This document shows, in pieces, positions 45,594 through 58,063 of a DNA stretch of 64,000 nt. Numbering within the stretch: the stretch's first letter is position 1; each line of letters opens with the position of its first letter. This DNA comes from Diphasiastrum complanatum (lineage: Eukaryota; Streptophyta; Lycopodiopsida; Lycopodiales; Lycopodiaceae), in assembly GCA_029204225.1 (NCBI GenBank), contig CM055101.1, forward strand, positions 36,819,648-36,883,647, read 5' to 3'. The notes under the pieces are model-generated. The model saw nothing but the letters and a program-made list of their open reading frames with translations, was not told the DNA's origin and did not search any database. The position numbers were made by a program, and so were the translations under genes.

Positions 45594-46643
45594 TCAAATT
45601 TCATGTAGATGCTTGACCTTGAGGCTTGCTCCTTCTTCATGTGCATGATCCTCCATAAGGAAATAAAGATTTCTTCTTGTCTTTTTAGGATCACAAAGAT
45701 CTAACATCATGTTACCACGATCTAGAGAATTAGACTCATCTAGGTTGGCAAGACTATGCATGCTATAATAACAAAGTGTTTGCATCATATCTTCATGCTT
45801 GCTTACCATGCTAATGTCAGATCCAATGAGGCTAAATACTTATTATGGAGATAAGTGTCTTTAGAAGATGATTCACTTACTCTCATAAAGAGTTTACAAT
45901 TTGCCTCAATAAAAATTTTCAAACTATGAGTGAGCAAATCACTTTTGCTCTTGCATGACTCAAGAGCATACATTTGATGAAATAACCATTTGCTTTCTAA
46001 TTGATTTAAAATCAATTTCAAACTTTTAAGAACATCATCTATGTTCTCAAGAGAGACTTCATACTCAACTAGTATGGCTTTACTCCAATTTTGAGATGCA
46101 ATGATCTCACTAAAGCAAATTGATTCATCAAATGACTTAAGAGAAGTAAGTATGAGATGTATACCACATGAGATATGCTCCTCTTTCCCTTGAAATGTGA
46201 GCCACATGGAATTAGCCATATTTCTTGAGTTTCTTTTCTGAATCACAATTTTGAGAAGGTCTCTCCTCCTCAATCCTTGGCACATTTGAACCTTGAGATG
46301 ACTCCTCAAGATCCTCTTCATGCTGCTCCTTTTTTATGGAAATCCGAGACCTCCATGTCTCATAATGACCACAACAAGTATGACCATTCAATATGCACTT
46401 CCTATGATTATCAAGATTACTTATGCGAGAAACATAAGTCCAAAAATCACCACAGCTTGGCATGATTTTTCCAATATTGAAATCAAAAGGTATTTCCATC
46501 TCAATAAGGCTAACTACTTGCTTATGGATATAAGTGTCCACTTTGGATGCTTCACTTATTCTCATAAGAAGTTTACAACTTGCCTTTAGGATTGAAAACT
46601 TACAATTTTCATCTTTATGAATGAACACATCAGTCATGATCAT
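45594..46643 (-). pseudogene. G internal ORF, frameshifted (F-type)
   Basis: The minus-strand frame from 46643 (MIMTDVFIHKDENCKFSIL) matches F residues 1-348 closely. One extra A near 46250 shifts the frame after EEERPSQ. It then continues in a second frame (SMWLTFQGKEEHISCG, FDESICFSEIIASQNW, ANCKLFMRVSESSSKDTYLH) and a third (MVSKHEDMMQTLCYYSMHSL). It stops after KVKHLHEI, precisely where F switches into D-type integrase. The internal duplication described for F is present here also. Function unknown. Confidence 0.7.
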
Positions 46644-46845
46644 ATTGAAACCAAAAGATCCTGCATTCTGAAGACATTTTCACTTCCTTGACTTCATATC
46701 TAATGTAAGTTTACAAGGAAAACATGCTTTGCTATACTTTAAGGCATCACACTCAACTAGTATTGCCTTAATCCACTTTTGAGATACAAAAATCTCTTCA
46801 AAGCAAAATGGTTCTTCATAAGTTGACATGATAGCATAAATGAAA

Positions 46846-47415
46846 CTATTTTTCATTTTGTGATTGCTGCTCCTTATTCTTGATTGATTTCTCTTGGATC
46901 ATAACAATAAGTTTGAAATTATCTAACGTTCCAAGCAAAATACTTTCCAAGGACATAAAATAAATCCAAGTTACTTTCATGAAAGTGACATCTATCTTTT
47001 CATCTTGAACCAAACAATGCACTTCCAAATGAAAAAATTCAAAAGATTTGACATGTGTTGTGATGGACTCTTGAAGACAAATCTTGCAAGCCCTTGTGAG
47101 ACTCCAAGCCTCATTCACCTTTCCACAAAGGAAACACCTTTCCTTGGACTTGTCCTTCTTGTGATTGCATTTCGAGCTCAAAGCTCCATCCTTCTCCTCT
47201 GCCCCCTTGCTTTGGTTCTTCTTGGATGGATTGGTCTTCTTTTTGTAGCATCTTGAGGAAAAATATCCCTCCTTGTCACAAAGGTTGCACTTAGGATCCT
47301 TTCTTTCCTTCAATAGGATGCCAGCTATTGATGCTATGTGAATAAAAACCTGTGATATGATTCTACAAATGTAATTTGTGACTCTCAAGAGACTATATTT
47401 GAACATATTCAACAA
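46846..47415 (-). pseudogene. G gag-like frame with altered zinc knuckles
   Basis: The minus-strand frame contains CNLCDKEGYFSSRCYKKK, which fits a retroviral zinc knuckle C-x2-C-x4-H-x4-C except that His is Tyr. Soon after comes KSKERCFLCGKV, the first half of another knuckle, ending in ACKICLQ. Lys-rich text lies between. This resembles the C-terminal nucleic-acid-binding part of copia gag, duplicated and partly decayed. The rest of gag (UBN2 region) is not recognisable. In G it lies upstream of the F-type ORF, the place gag would occupy. Confidence 0.5.
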
Positions 47416-48996
47416 TCTAGAAGGATCTACAAAAGATCTAACTCACAGACTTAAGAATCAATCTTCACACTAATGACTAGTCACTTGGAAACTTTGCTTT
47501 GATCACTAAGACAAAAGCATACAATCTTTGACTCAAATCACAAAAGAAATCAGATCCGCTCTCCTATTGGACTCATCAAATACCAATGACTCTTTCTTTT
47601 GAAAGTTGAAATGGATATGAAAAGATTTGACACCTAGATTTTCCTTTTCACTTGACTAGTTCTCTCAACACTTGAGATTCTTGAACAAAAGATGGTTTTT
47701 TTTTTCAAACACATGAAAATCAAACTTAATCACTTCTTTTGGACTCACTCTTGACCTAAATAATCTCGCTCTTGAGATTTAGAATGAATTTGATTTGATT
47801 TGAAAAGAAACTAAACCCCAAATTTTCACATAGCTTAAAATTAGACAACTAGAGATTCACAAAGATCTCAACCATGCATGAATACTCAAATATGGACTCC
47901 TCCTCATTCTAGACATCCAATGGGATCACAAATGGACCCTCACACTCTCACAAAGGAAGTTGAATAGAACTAATTTAAGTTTCATACATTCTATGTCAAT
48001 TTTTGCTCAACAAATTGAATTCAATCACTCCTATTGGATTCCACCAATTACTCTACTTTTTAAGACTTGGAATGAAATTCAAAATCAAAAGTTGTGATTT
48101 TTCTCACTAAGATATTGTGCTTCAAAGAGCTAATACCACTTAGAAAGATTTGATCACCTAGGAGAAGACAAATTCTTCACCTATAACAACAGATAATGAG
48201 CTTCTAGATCTTGCCCTCTACGAAGGAAGGAACTCTTCAAAAATTGGATCTCTCTCTACACATTTGCCATAGACACCTTAATGACTCTTTTCAAACCATA
48301 CAATCACTCAAACAAATTGAGTAGGGTTGAACAATGTGACTTGGATCTCAATCTTTTTTCTAGAACTCTCAATTTAAGCCAATCTATGTCAAATTTTACA
48401 AGAGATTTGCATACATGCTCTATATGCAATAGAAACTCTCGAAGGTTTCACTTGGAGGACAGATCCAAAGATGTTTTCTAGCAAATTGATGCTTCTAAAC
48501 TTGAAATCACTCTTGAACAAATTTAGAGTGATGGTACAATGGATTTCAACCTCTCACCTTGCATATCACTCCTTAATCCATGATTTTTAGCAAAATCTTT
48601 CTTCACTTCAACATGCACTCAAAAAATCAGAGATAATCAATTAATGCACCTGATTCAAGCTTCAAATTTAATTCCTTGGCTGATCTAATCCAAGAACTAA
48701 TCAAGGGATTAGATTCTCTATAGAAAATGCTTGATTTTGCACTAACAATCACTCAAATTGGGTATGTGAATCAAATTCAACAAATATTTGAGATTTCTCA
48801 GTCAAAATCGGAGATGTACGGCCTCACACCTGTGAAAAGGGTTCCTACAGCCCCCAACAAGATCTGGACCAAAAATTTTGAGGATAGCTATCAAATCCAA
48901 CTCGCTACACAAAATTTGACTAGTTTCCAAAAACTTGATAATTTTGGCTTTGATTTGGATTAACCCTATCAATTTCAACAAAACCTCTTGTACTAG
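47416..48996 (-). other. Leader of element G
   Basis: About 1.6 kb from the primer-binding site to the zinc-knuckle frame, AT-rich, with no coding match. One imperfect CACACCTGTGAA copy of the shared palindrome lies near 48825. Confidence 0.6.
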
Positions 48997-49008
48997 GCTC
49001 TGATAACA
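48997..49008 (-). other. Primer-binding site of G
   Basis: The minus strand reads TGTTATCAGAGC, one mismatch (G to T at base 3) from the initiator tRNA-Met complement, directly abutting the LTR. Confidence 0.8.
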
Positions 49009-49840
49009 TGTGCAAAAAGTACAAAAAGGACCAAAAGTGGATCCTAATCTGATCCTCAAGAGGGATTGGTTGTCAGATTACTTGATCTATCAATCTACTT
49101 GAGATTAAGATCAATCTAGATCAATTCTAGACACAAAATCCTAACAAGAACAATCATATAATTGAAGGTAGGTGTACTTTTTGGTTTCACACGTGTGAAA
49201 CACTGGCTTATTACAGACTCCAACCTGAAAATCAAGTACACATTGATGGAACCTCAAAACAACCAAAACAAATGTAGACAAATGGAGAGAATCACTCAAA
49301 ATTGCTTCCAAAACCAAGATTGGTGTCTCACCATGATTATGGCCAAATGTGGCTCTATATATACAATAAGTGGGAGCTCGTGGTACTGATCATCCCTCTG
49401 ATCCCACATGTGTGAAGGTGTTGTGTCATATGATGATTCATCATGCAAAACTGACACTTGGACAAAACCTTCTATTTTGAGCACGTTTGGTCCATTTTCC
49501 TTCTATATGGAGATCTACTTGGAAATCTTTTAGATGTCAAAATTCACCTACTTTAGCTTATTCCACACGTGTGAGTTGTCCTCTACACATGGGATATGAC
49601 ACCTAACCAAAGGATGTGGCTCATGCAATCAATAGATTGATGCCATGTGTCATATGTCTAGAAAACTAGTTTTTGGCCATTTTAGCCACTAGAACTTGAA
49701 TTAAATCATATGTACAACATATATGATTATGGTACATGAAAAGTTCACTATTTCACACGTGGGAACAGGCTCCACACACGTGTGTTTATCTATATACAAG
49801 ATTTTTGGCCTCTACAAAGCTTATTTTTGCATTTTTCACA
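49009..49840 (-). repeat. 5' LTR of G
   Basis: 832 bp. Contains TTTCACACGTGTGAAA at 49185-49200 and weaker copies near 49564, 49751 and 49773. Matches the 3' LTR over its whole length. Confidence 0.93.
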
Positions 49841-50770
49841 ATTGCGTTAGCTGTCGCGGAAGACCTCGAAATGCACCAAATGGATGTCAAGACAGCATTT
49901 CTCAATGACAATGTCGAAGAGGAGCTATACACCTTCCAACCGGAAGGATTAAAAGTCAAAGGCCAAGAGCACAAAGTGTGCAAGCTGCACAAAGCAATCC
50001 ACGATCTAAAACTGGCCGCAAGAGCATGGTTCGATAGAATCAACTCTTATCTCATTCAATTAGGATTTGCAAATAATTCAGCTGACTATAATGTTTATTC
50101 AAAGCGTACAGGCACCAATTCAGTTTCCATAGCTCTTTACGTAGATGATGCATTTATTTTGTCTAATGACACTTCTCTTCTGCACACTACTAAGAGTGAT
50201 CTGTCAAAGAAATTTGACATGACTGATTTAGGAGCTTTTCATTCTTTGCTAGGAATTCACATTACTAGAGATAGACTTCGGAAGAAGATCTATCTTAGCC
50301 AGCAGGCATATTTAAAAGGCATTTTAGAAAAGTTTCATATGTTTGATTGCAAATCAATTGATACTCCAATGGATCCAAGTATAGTATTGACTAAACCTTC
50401 TTGTGCTGAGACTGATAGTGAAGTACTTGACTTAGCGAAGTACCCTTATTATTCACTAATCGGATCTCTAATGTATGCAATGTTGTGTACTAGACTAGAT
50501 TTAGCATATATTGTTAGCACATTGAGTCAATTCATGTCTAATTCTAGGATCTCTCATTGGAAAGCATTGAAGAGAGTGATGAGATATATTCAGGGAAGTT
50601 TAGATCACATCTTATATTACGATGGAAATGCTATCGACCCACTCGCCCTACGAGGCTACTCCAACTCAGATTGGGGAGGAACAGTCTCTACTAGAAAATC
50701 TACCTTCGAGTTTTGTTTCTATCTGGCAGGGGGACCGATTTCGTGGAACTCAATCGTGGTAGTTTGAAAG
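49841..50770 (+). pseudogene. Copia H RT and RNase H, part right of the G insertion
   Basis: Plus strand: ALAVAEDLEMHQMDVKTAFL, then HKVCKLHKAIHDLK, IALYVDDAFILSND (YVDD intact, near 50140), FHSLLGIHITRDR, then the RT-to-RNase H link (SIDTPMDPSIVL, YYSLIGSLMYAMLCTRLDLA) and the start of RNase H (YSNSDWGGTVSTRKSTFEF, PISWNS). It stops at 50767, before the SLSSxEAEY motif, and text after this does not match RNase H. Over 300 residues are open here, so this half decayed slowly, but the gene is truncated at both ends and split by G. Confidence 0.9.
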
Positions 50771-51289
50771 ACTTCACGCCCAAGTAGCTGAGGTCCGATA
50801 GTTCGTCCTCACCCTACCTTGGATATGGATATTCTAAAGTGTCGGCTTGACCCAAAGTGTCGGCCCTCTGAGTATGTGGCGAAAAAGCTGAAGGCTAAAA
50901 CAAAATTCTGGGATATTTTTTAGACCTATTGTCACCTTTTACCAAAATGTGCGAAAAATGTGAACTGTGTGAAAAACGGTTCAAATATGTAGACTGTGCA
51001 AAATCTAGTTAAAATATGCAGCAGCCAAAATTTACAAGGAAAAATACTAAGGCTTTAAAATAGAAATCTAATGTTTCTTCAAATCCTAAGGGTACCCCTT
51101 ATCCAAGGGTAACTTGATTCCATACCTTTGACCAAAGTATAGTCACTTGCCTACCCTTATCCAAAGTCACCTACCCTTAATCCTAAGGGTAACTCTTATC
51201 CAAAGATAACTTGCCATTTAATCCCCAACACTAAATGGACATATAGGGGTCACTGAAGTACTGCTAGTTACATAGGTATGTAACACTAT
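50771..51289. other. Stretch without a gene
   Basis: About 0.5 kb. Contains several irregular copies of a CCCTTATCCAAGGGTAACTT-like motif (51095-51215). Nothing coding was recognised. Confidence 0.6.
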
Positions 51290-54183
51290 ATGTCAGCAAA
51301 GGCTCAAAACGACAGAAGCAGAAAGGCTCCAAGCAGCCTGCATCGAATCAGAAGCCGACTCAAGGTCAAGGACAATCATCAAATCCATAGTCGAAGAAGA
51401 AGATGTTTTGTAGGTATTGCAAGCGCAATAACCATGAGATCCAAGATTGTAGAGTTCTCAAAGCAAAGAACACAACCAAGCAATCTGATCAAAAAACAAA
51501 TACAGTTCCAGCCTCTCCCGAAGTCGACATGAAAAAAGACACATTTATGGTCAAAGACCAAATCATCGCTTAGGACACTTGAATTATGCATCAGTATTGA
51601 ACATGTCCAAACAATCCCTAGCACTTGATCTCGACTATCCAACCAACAAAGTCGATCTCCTTGTTTGTTATAGCTACATCCTTGGAAAGCAGACTAGGAT
51701 TCCATTTATATCAAGTCATACACATGCAACAAAAGGTCTGTTAGATGTTGTTCATTCAGATATATGTGGACTTATGCAAACTCCATCATTGCTAGATGCA
51801 AAGTATTTCATTACTTTTATTGATGAGTTTTTCTGAAGAACAATTGTTTACTTCATTAATCAGAAATCAGAGGCTTTCAACAAGTTTCGACAATTCAAAG
51901 AGCATGCTAAAAATCAAACTAGTAAAAGAATCAAAGCATTGAGGTCCGACAACGGGGGAGAAGACATCTCCACCGAATTTAAGGAGTATTGTCTTAACAA
52001 CGACATTGAGCAACAATACATTACCTCCTATTCACCTTAGTTGAATGGTCTTGCTGAGAGAAAGAATAGAACCTTAGTTGAATTGACAAAGTGTATGCTT
52101 GCGCATGCGACACTTCTGAAGTCCTTCTGGGCTGAAGCTGTTTCAACAACAACCTATATCTAGAACAGATGTCCTACTAAAGGTCTCTTATTCGCCAAAA
52201 CACCATATGAAGTTTGGAAAGGTACCAAACCTTCTTTATCAAACTTAGAAGCTTTTGGATGTACAGCTTATGCTCAGATTCCTCATGATCTCATGAAGAA
52301 GCTCAACTTCCAGAGTATCGAATGCATTTTCATCAACTACACTACTTCGAACCAAGCTTACAAGTTGTTCAATCCTATCGAGTCGAAGATATTCTCTAGC
52401 CGGAATGTCATCTTCATCGAAGATCAGTGTATCGACCTCAAGGGAAAAGGCAAAGCCCATGTAGCCGACTTGTCCGACATATTGAACTTTGAAGTTCTTC
52501 AGTCGACTATTCCTATCGAAGGTCCAAGCTCGTCTACTCTCGACGAACAACATATTAATGGCGAATCCAAAGATGATGATGTTGCAGTTTAGCAACTACA
52601 ACATGATGAAAATGATCAACTTCCTTTATCACCCAGAAGATCGACAAGAGTTAGCAGACCACCTATTAGGTATATCGACGAGTCTGCATCCTACCTTGTT
52701 CAGGAGCCGACGTCAACTATCGAAGAGGCACTCAGCCACCCCGATTTTGATCTCTGGAAAGAAGCTTTGGATAAAGAGTATTCATCTCTTATCAAGAACC
52801 AGACATGGACGATTGTCGAATTACCTGCTAGCAAAAATGTAAAATGGATTTTCAAAATCAAATACAAGGCAGACGGAAGCAGCAACAGAAGAAAAGCTTG
52901 ACTTGTCGCGAAGGGATTTTCTCAGGTACACAACGTCGATTATACTGATACTTTCAGTCCAGTAGTTAAGCATTCTTCTATTCAACTCTTGCTATCATTT
53001 GCCGCTGCAACAGATTTGGAAATACATCAAATGGATGTACAGACAACATATTTTAACGGAGTTATTGAATAGGACATTTACATGGTGCAACTTGAAAGTT
53101 ACAATATCGAAGGTAAACACAATAATGTGTGTAAGCTCCATAAGGCATTTTATGGCTTGAAGCAATCTGCTCGAGCATGGTTTCAAAGGATCAATACTTT
53201 TCTTATTGTTCATGGATACACACCAAGCTCTTCATATTCCACTGTTTACTTCAAGAAAGTGCAACACTTTGTATGTGGACGACACACTGCTTTTCAACAA
53301 TAGTATCAATCTGATAAAAGAGGCTAAGACAATGTTATCTTCCGAATTTGACATGACCGATCTGGGCGAAGCTCATTTCTACCTTGGTATTCAGATCCAA
53401 AGAGATAGAAATCGAACGTTGACTAGGTCTCAAGTTGTTGAAAAACCAATGTCCCCGAACAATCGAAAAGGAGGAGCAGATGCGTGAGTATTCTTATTAT
53501 TCAATAATAGGATCTTATATGTACGCCATGATCTATACTAGACCAAACATAGCTTTTGCAATTAGCTCCCTAAGTCAGTTTATGACTAACCTTGGTATAA
53601 CACATTGGAAAACTCTTGTCAGAGTTATCAGATATCTTTGAGCTACTATGGACTTTTGCATTTGTTATGGAACAGTCGACAACAACAAACTCAATTTACT
53701 CAATGGTTACACATATGCAAGCTGGACAGGAGATGTAGACACTCGTAAATCCACTTCTGAATTTACATCTTCCTCAACAATGGTCCTATTTCATGGAACA
53801 GTCGCAAGCAATCATCGATAGCTCTATCTTCCACTAACTCAGAGTATATCGTAGCCTCTCAAGCTACAAAGGAAGCAATTTGGTTGAGGAACTTACTCTC
53901 AGATATTGGTCTGAATCAATATGCCCTAACGATTTTATTTTGTGATAATCAAAGTGTCATTGTCTTATTGACCAACCCTAGGTTTCATTCCAGGAGTAAG
54001 CACATTCAAATCAAGTATCACTACATCAGAAAAAATTTTCTCAACAAAGAGGTTAAGTTGCAGTACTATCGAACGCAAGATATGACAACAAATATTTTTA
54101 CCAAAGTATTAAGCTTGGATACACATAGAAAGTTCTGTGAAGAACTAAGTTTGAAGGTCAAGGCATTTATGGATTCAAATTAA
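51290..54183 (+). pseudogene. Decayed Ty1/copia gag-pol (element I)
   Basis: The 5' half of gag is absent. In order: zinc knuckle FCRYCKRNNHEIQDC near 51408-51450; a jump with protease deleted; integrase from about 51567 (GHLNYASVLNMSKQ, VVHSDICGLMQTP, ALRSDNGGEDI, LNGLAERKNRT); linker; RT from about 52750 (LIKNQTWTIVELPAS, HQMDVQTTYFNG, VCKLHKAFYGLKQSARAW, LYVDDTLLFNN near 53267); RNase H to 54183 (a degraded SRSKHIQIKYHYIRK near 53990). Stops: TGA 51834 and 52899 (Arg lost), TAG 52038, 52161 and 53070 (Gln lost). A frameshift lies near 53265 and a deletion near 53430. Same family as J. Confidence 0.88.
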
Positions 54184-54190
54184 GGGGGAG

Positions 54191-55197
54191 TGTTGGATTA
54201 TTCTCCTACAAATCGACTAATCGAGTTTTAATCTTTATCCAACTCATTATCCAGACCTGCAGTTTTCTCGTGTTTCTACATAGTCTGCAGAACTACTCGA
54301 AAATGGCTCACAGGTGGCTCTGACGTTTGTTGACATCATCAACAAACCTCGAAGGCTTCGGGCACTTTAGTGACTTCAGCCACTTCGGCCATGTCGGTTG
54401 ATTGATAGTTAACGTTTCACTCGTCTTGAAGCTAACGACTTGCCCTAATCTTATAGCAAGTAAATTTCCAAGAATTACCAACTGGATGGATGTCAGCTCA
54501 CTATGGCCCACTGGCCATTATGATCTACGACCTAATTAGTTGTCCTACTATTGGACATTGTCTCATTTTCTTAGTATAAATAACTGCTCATATTTATATG
54601 TTATTATCCGATTCATCTTAGATCATCTCAAATCATTTTTGAATGATCAAGGATTGAAGCATATTTAGCATCTCTCTCAAGCTTTCAAGATTGAACACTC
54701 TTGAGCATTTCAGTTCTTTAGAATTGATTTAGAGTTTGCTATTGCGCTTACTGCTTATTAGCAGAAGTGCTTAATTCGGACAGAGTTACAGTTACCCAGA
54801 GATAACTCAGAGCGCATGGCTTTGATCCGCAATACCTTTGTGCTCATTTTTATTCTGATTTATTTCTTTTATTGAATCAATCTATCTTTTATTATGTTCA
54901 GTATCATGTCAGTATGAATGCTTCTCTGTAATCCTTTTGTAACTGATAATCTCTTATTATTTGTTTGATAATTCAATGTTTTATGTTTGGCTACGTAATC
55001 ACTTTAACTTAGTTGCTAGCGATTTCAAAGTTAGTTGCTAAAGATTGAACGTGATTTCTATCACTACTTTTTTTCAAAATTGATAGGCGTAGTCATGCAT
55101 AGGAAAGAAGGTTTCTTCCGCCGCACTCAATAAGGTCGTCTACCTACTTCGACTTTGTCAAATTATTTTTCTTTCATCTTATCACCTCTTTCCAACA
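54191..55197 (+). repeat. 3' LTR of element I
   Basis: 1007 bp, preceded by AAGGGGGAG, with perfect 6-bp terminal inverted repeats TGTTGG and CCAACA. A TATA-like TATAAATAA lies near 54578. It is longer than the D and E LTRs and lacks the CACGTG palindrome. Confidence 0.85.
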
Positions 55198-55910
55198 AGG
55201 ATGAGAACAATTCACAAAGTGTGTTTGATCTCAAAGTTAAAGTTGGCATCAAGTAGCTTCATTATATCCTCTTGGATTAGATGGGCATAATGCATATTAG
55301 ATGGGTAAGGCCTATTAATGATTGTAACATCCTAGGTGAGTGGTATCTTGTGCACCATTACCTTGGGGGATATTCCCTTCCAACTCCAAGCCCAACCATC
55401 TTGGTACTTGACAAGGGGTATTTGTAAACTTTCTAGCTTGTCTCATACCAGACTCAACACCTATCATTATGGCTATTTCCTCCTCATAAGAGCTTTTATG
55501 ATAAGCCTCTTATGTCGTTGACACATGCTTCAACTAAAGGTTCTATACTCTCCTCGACATTTCATTTGTCACCTTACATGCTTTGGTAGCCCAACCAAAA
55601 ATCAAAAAATCATGTTTACATCAAGCATGCTTGTAGGCTCACATTATCTTTCAAGCTTCTTAACCCATTCTACGTAATGTCTAACATATTTACAACTTTT
55701 GATTTGCACATGACCTAGCTATAAGAGTGGATGCTCCATAGATATGGTGGTCTTAAATCTCATGCAAAATACTTGATGCATTGATTCCCAAACCTACTTG
55801 AACTCATGTCACTCCAACTTGAAATAACAATATTTTGCCATGTCATTAAGGCATGTCTTGAAATAATGATTCTATAGTGGTAGCACCAACAACGTCCGTC
55901 GATGGGGCAT
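55198..55910 (-). pseudogene. Gypsy gag-pol remnant O
   Basis: Minus-strand translation shows gag text near 55700-55540: RHYVEWVKKLER, then FLVGLPKHVR and later ACVNDI, aligning with B gag (QDYIERVKHLRSECDPD, FLAGLPKWIRPELK). Then near 55430-55210 comes pre-RT text: LVKYQDGWAWSWKGISPK, HKIPL, LIQEDIMKLLDANF. Many stops. The gag-to-pol distance is short, so protease is deleted. It ends at the I LTR (55197). Confidence 0.6.
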
Positions 55911-56085
55911 CAATTTTTTTTTTAAGCTTTTACTTTGAAATGTTTGGTCGAGTTAGCAATTTCAAAGCAACTATTGGGACAACTATAAAATCCTAAAGCT
56001 ATGTATGAGGGAATGGGCAATGAACGGTTCATTGCCCATTCCATAGTGTTGAGGGCAACAACTTTATATTTTGAGCCATCGGCCT

Positions 56086-56167
56086 ACCTCCATGAGCTGA
56101 ACCCCATGGCATGGCCTTGGCCCATTACCTCCATGAGCTAAACCCCATGGCATGGCCTTGGCCCATT
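56086..56167. repeat. 41-bp tandem duplication
   Basis: Two copies of a unit starting ACCTCCATGAGCT and ending GGCCTTGGCCCATT, differing at one base. Confidence 0.92.
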
Positions 56168-56589
56168 TCTTAGCGTTGATGGCATCAATTTTCTAGTAAC
56201 ATATAGTCTACAAATAGATGTAGATTCTGACAAGTAATGTAACTTGATTGTTGTCATCTAAAATGGGAGAGAAATTTGCTTCCCTCTATGGGCATAACTT
56301 GCAAAATGGGCCATAATATACAAATAGATTGTCAATCATGCCAAGTAATGTAACCTTATTTTTTATATGAGCTATATGCCTCCCTCCATGGGCCAGAGTT
56401 CATAACAATGAACAATAATGACAACAAACTTTTAATACTAAAGAGTGTATGAATATACTTACAATTATGCCAAGTAGTGTACTCATGGAATAAGCTAGCA
56501 TGAAGGTTCTTTGTTTTAGTTGTATCTATCAATTGTTGGAGGATTGATGATCTTTTTGAAGTTGCAGACATTCTTCAATTTGATGGATC

Positions 56590-57090
56590 AAGTAATAAAC
56601 TTTTGAAGCTGTCCTACAAGAGCTAAGTACTCCTTTTAGCTGTCTTATCCATCGCTCTCAATCGTTGGATGATTGTTGCGGCCGGCCAAAAAAAGTTTGA
56701 AGCTTTACTTGAAAAAAGTTGTAAGTGAGCTAGCAACCTCCAGGTGACCAATGGGATAGCTAACAAATTCCTGAAGTTGCTCGGCGACTATTGGATACAG
56801 TTTTTCTGAGCTGCTTCAGCCTAAGGGCGATAGCACCCTCAGCTAGATTTTTTTGAAGCTGTTCGTAGCATACCTTTTCAAGCTACCTCATCAATCATTG
56901 GGCAACTGATGAGACAGCAAAAGTTTTTGAAGCTTTACGTCAAAGGTTTTTGGGATAAGTTAGAAATCTTCGAGTGACTCATGGAATAACTGTCAACAGT
57001 CTTTTTAGCTGCCCCATCAATCATTGAGCGATTGATAAGATAGTTAGAAAAGAAAGTGAAGATTTTAGCCTCGAAACGTACTTCTTAGCA
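56590..57090. repeat. Degenerate tandem repeat
   Basis: Three diverged copies of a block with a core like AGCT-CC-CATCAATCATTG, followed by GATWAGATAG and GTTTGAAGCTTTAC, near 56637, 56873 and 57011. Divergence is high and indels frequent. Confidence 0.55.
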
Positions 57091-57642
57091 ATGGCATCAC
57101 TCGGTTGTGTGTTGGGATTGTTTAAAAAAAGTGGAGCCCATTTTTTTGGTTATCTTAGTAGTTGTCTGTGGCACTTGTTACTATAACAATATCAAAACTA
57201 GAAGAAGTCAGACTGCTGCCCAGTGCCTATCATGAACATCACCTTGTGCTGCTTAAATTTTTTCTAGTTTGCAACTTTATCTGAACAATGATAAATACCT
57301 CAACTGGGCATGGTTCCTACTTAACATGGATTCATCTGGCTCCTGCATACTTGCAAGTCAACCACTACACCTCCCTACCAACACACATATGGATGTTACA
57401 AGCTTATAAGTTCTCCACCAGCACATTGATGACAATTACAAAACTCTAAGTCAACAAACCTCCAACAATAAGGTAGCGATCAGCATTGGGAACTTAATCC
57501 AAAGCAAATTCAGAGCCAATTGCTGAAATGGTTGGGAATATGCCCACAAAGTCCATCCCACTCAGCCACTAAGTTACTGGTGATGTCTTTGGATAAACCT
57601 ACAAGACTTTCTGGAGGTGGCTTCAGATTAAACATCGGCTGG

Positions 57643-57880
57643 CTTTGTAGCAAAACAAACGCAAATCTGGTTTGGGTTCGGATCATTAATCTGCTGGCTT
57701 TGTAGCAAAACAAATGTAAAGTTGGTTTGGTGTGGATTCAGATAATCTGCTGGCTTTGTCGCAAAACAAATGTAAATCTGGGTTGAATTCGGATCAATAA
57801 TCTGCTGGCTTTGTAGCAAAACAAATATAATCTGCCAGCTTTGTAGCAAAACAAACGTACATCTGGTTTGGATTCCTGTT
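57643..57880. repeat. About 55-bp minisatellite, 4-5 copies
   Basis: Each unit begins GGCTTTGTAGCAAAACAAA and continues with a TCTGGTTTGG-like segment and ATAATCTGCT. One copy is shortened. A lone unit occurs at about 59791-59830, just right of a foldback. There are no constant-repeat/unique-spacer features, so it is not a CRISPR. Confidence 0.85.
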
Positions 57881-57983
57881 CACGTGGTGGTTACATTCAC
57901 AAAAACAGGCAAGAATTCGGTCTTAATCGTCGTGGCAATCTGTGGAAGGGAGAGCAGGTTGGTATGCAGTCGCTATTACTTAG

Positions 57984-58063
57984 GTATGGCACATCCAGGA
58001 ACTAAGAACGAGCTAATGAGGCTTATGTATGGCACATCAAGGAACTAAGAACGAGCTAATGAG
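57984..58063. repeat. 43-bp period direct duplication
   Basis: A 37-bp block starting GTATGGCACATC occurs at 57984-58020 and 58027-58063 with one difference. Confidence 0.9.

Larger units (their letters stand above)
44546..49840 (-). mobile_element. Non-autonomous LTR retroelement G, inserted in copia H
   Basis: Minus strand: 5' LTR 49840-49009, primer-binding site 49008-48997, a 1.6-kb leader, two broken ORFs, purine tract GAGGAGGAG, and 3' LTR 45374-44546. The duplication is ATTGT (44541-44545) and ATTGC (49841-49845), one mismatch. The LTRs differ at several percent by eye. No protease, complete integrase or RT is present, so it would rely on enzymes from relatives. The LTRs start TGTG and share the palindrome with E and D. 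Confidence 0.92.
55911..57642. other. Repeat-rich stretch without a gene
   Basis: Contains the 41-bp duplication at 56086-56167 and a degenerate repeat at 56590-57090 but no recognised coding sequence. Confidence 0.5.

Noticed and set aside
55336-55521. 61-codon plus-strand frame
   Set aside because: It is the antisense shadow of the gypsy O pre-RT region, which has a family match.
57643-57880. Regular repeats that might be taken for a CRISPR array
   Set aside because: The units are about 55 bp, contiguous and variable, without constant repeats and unique spacers, in plant DNA.
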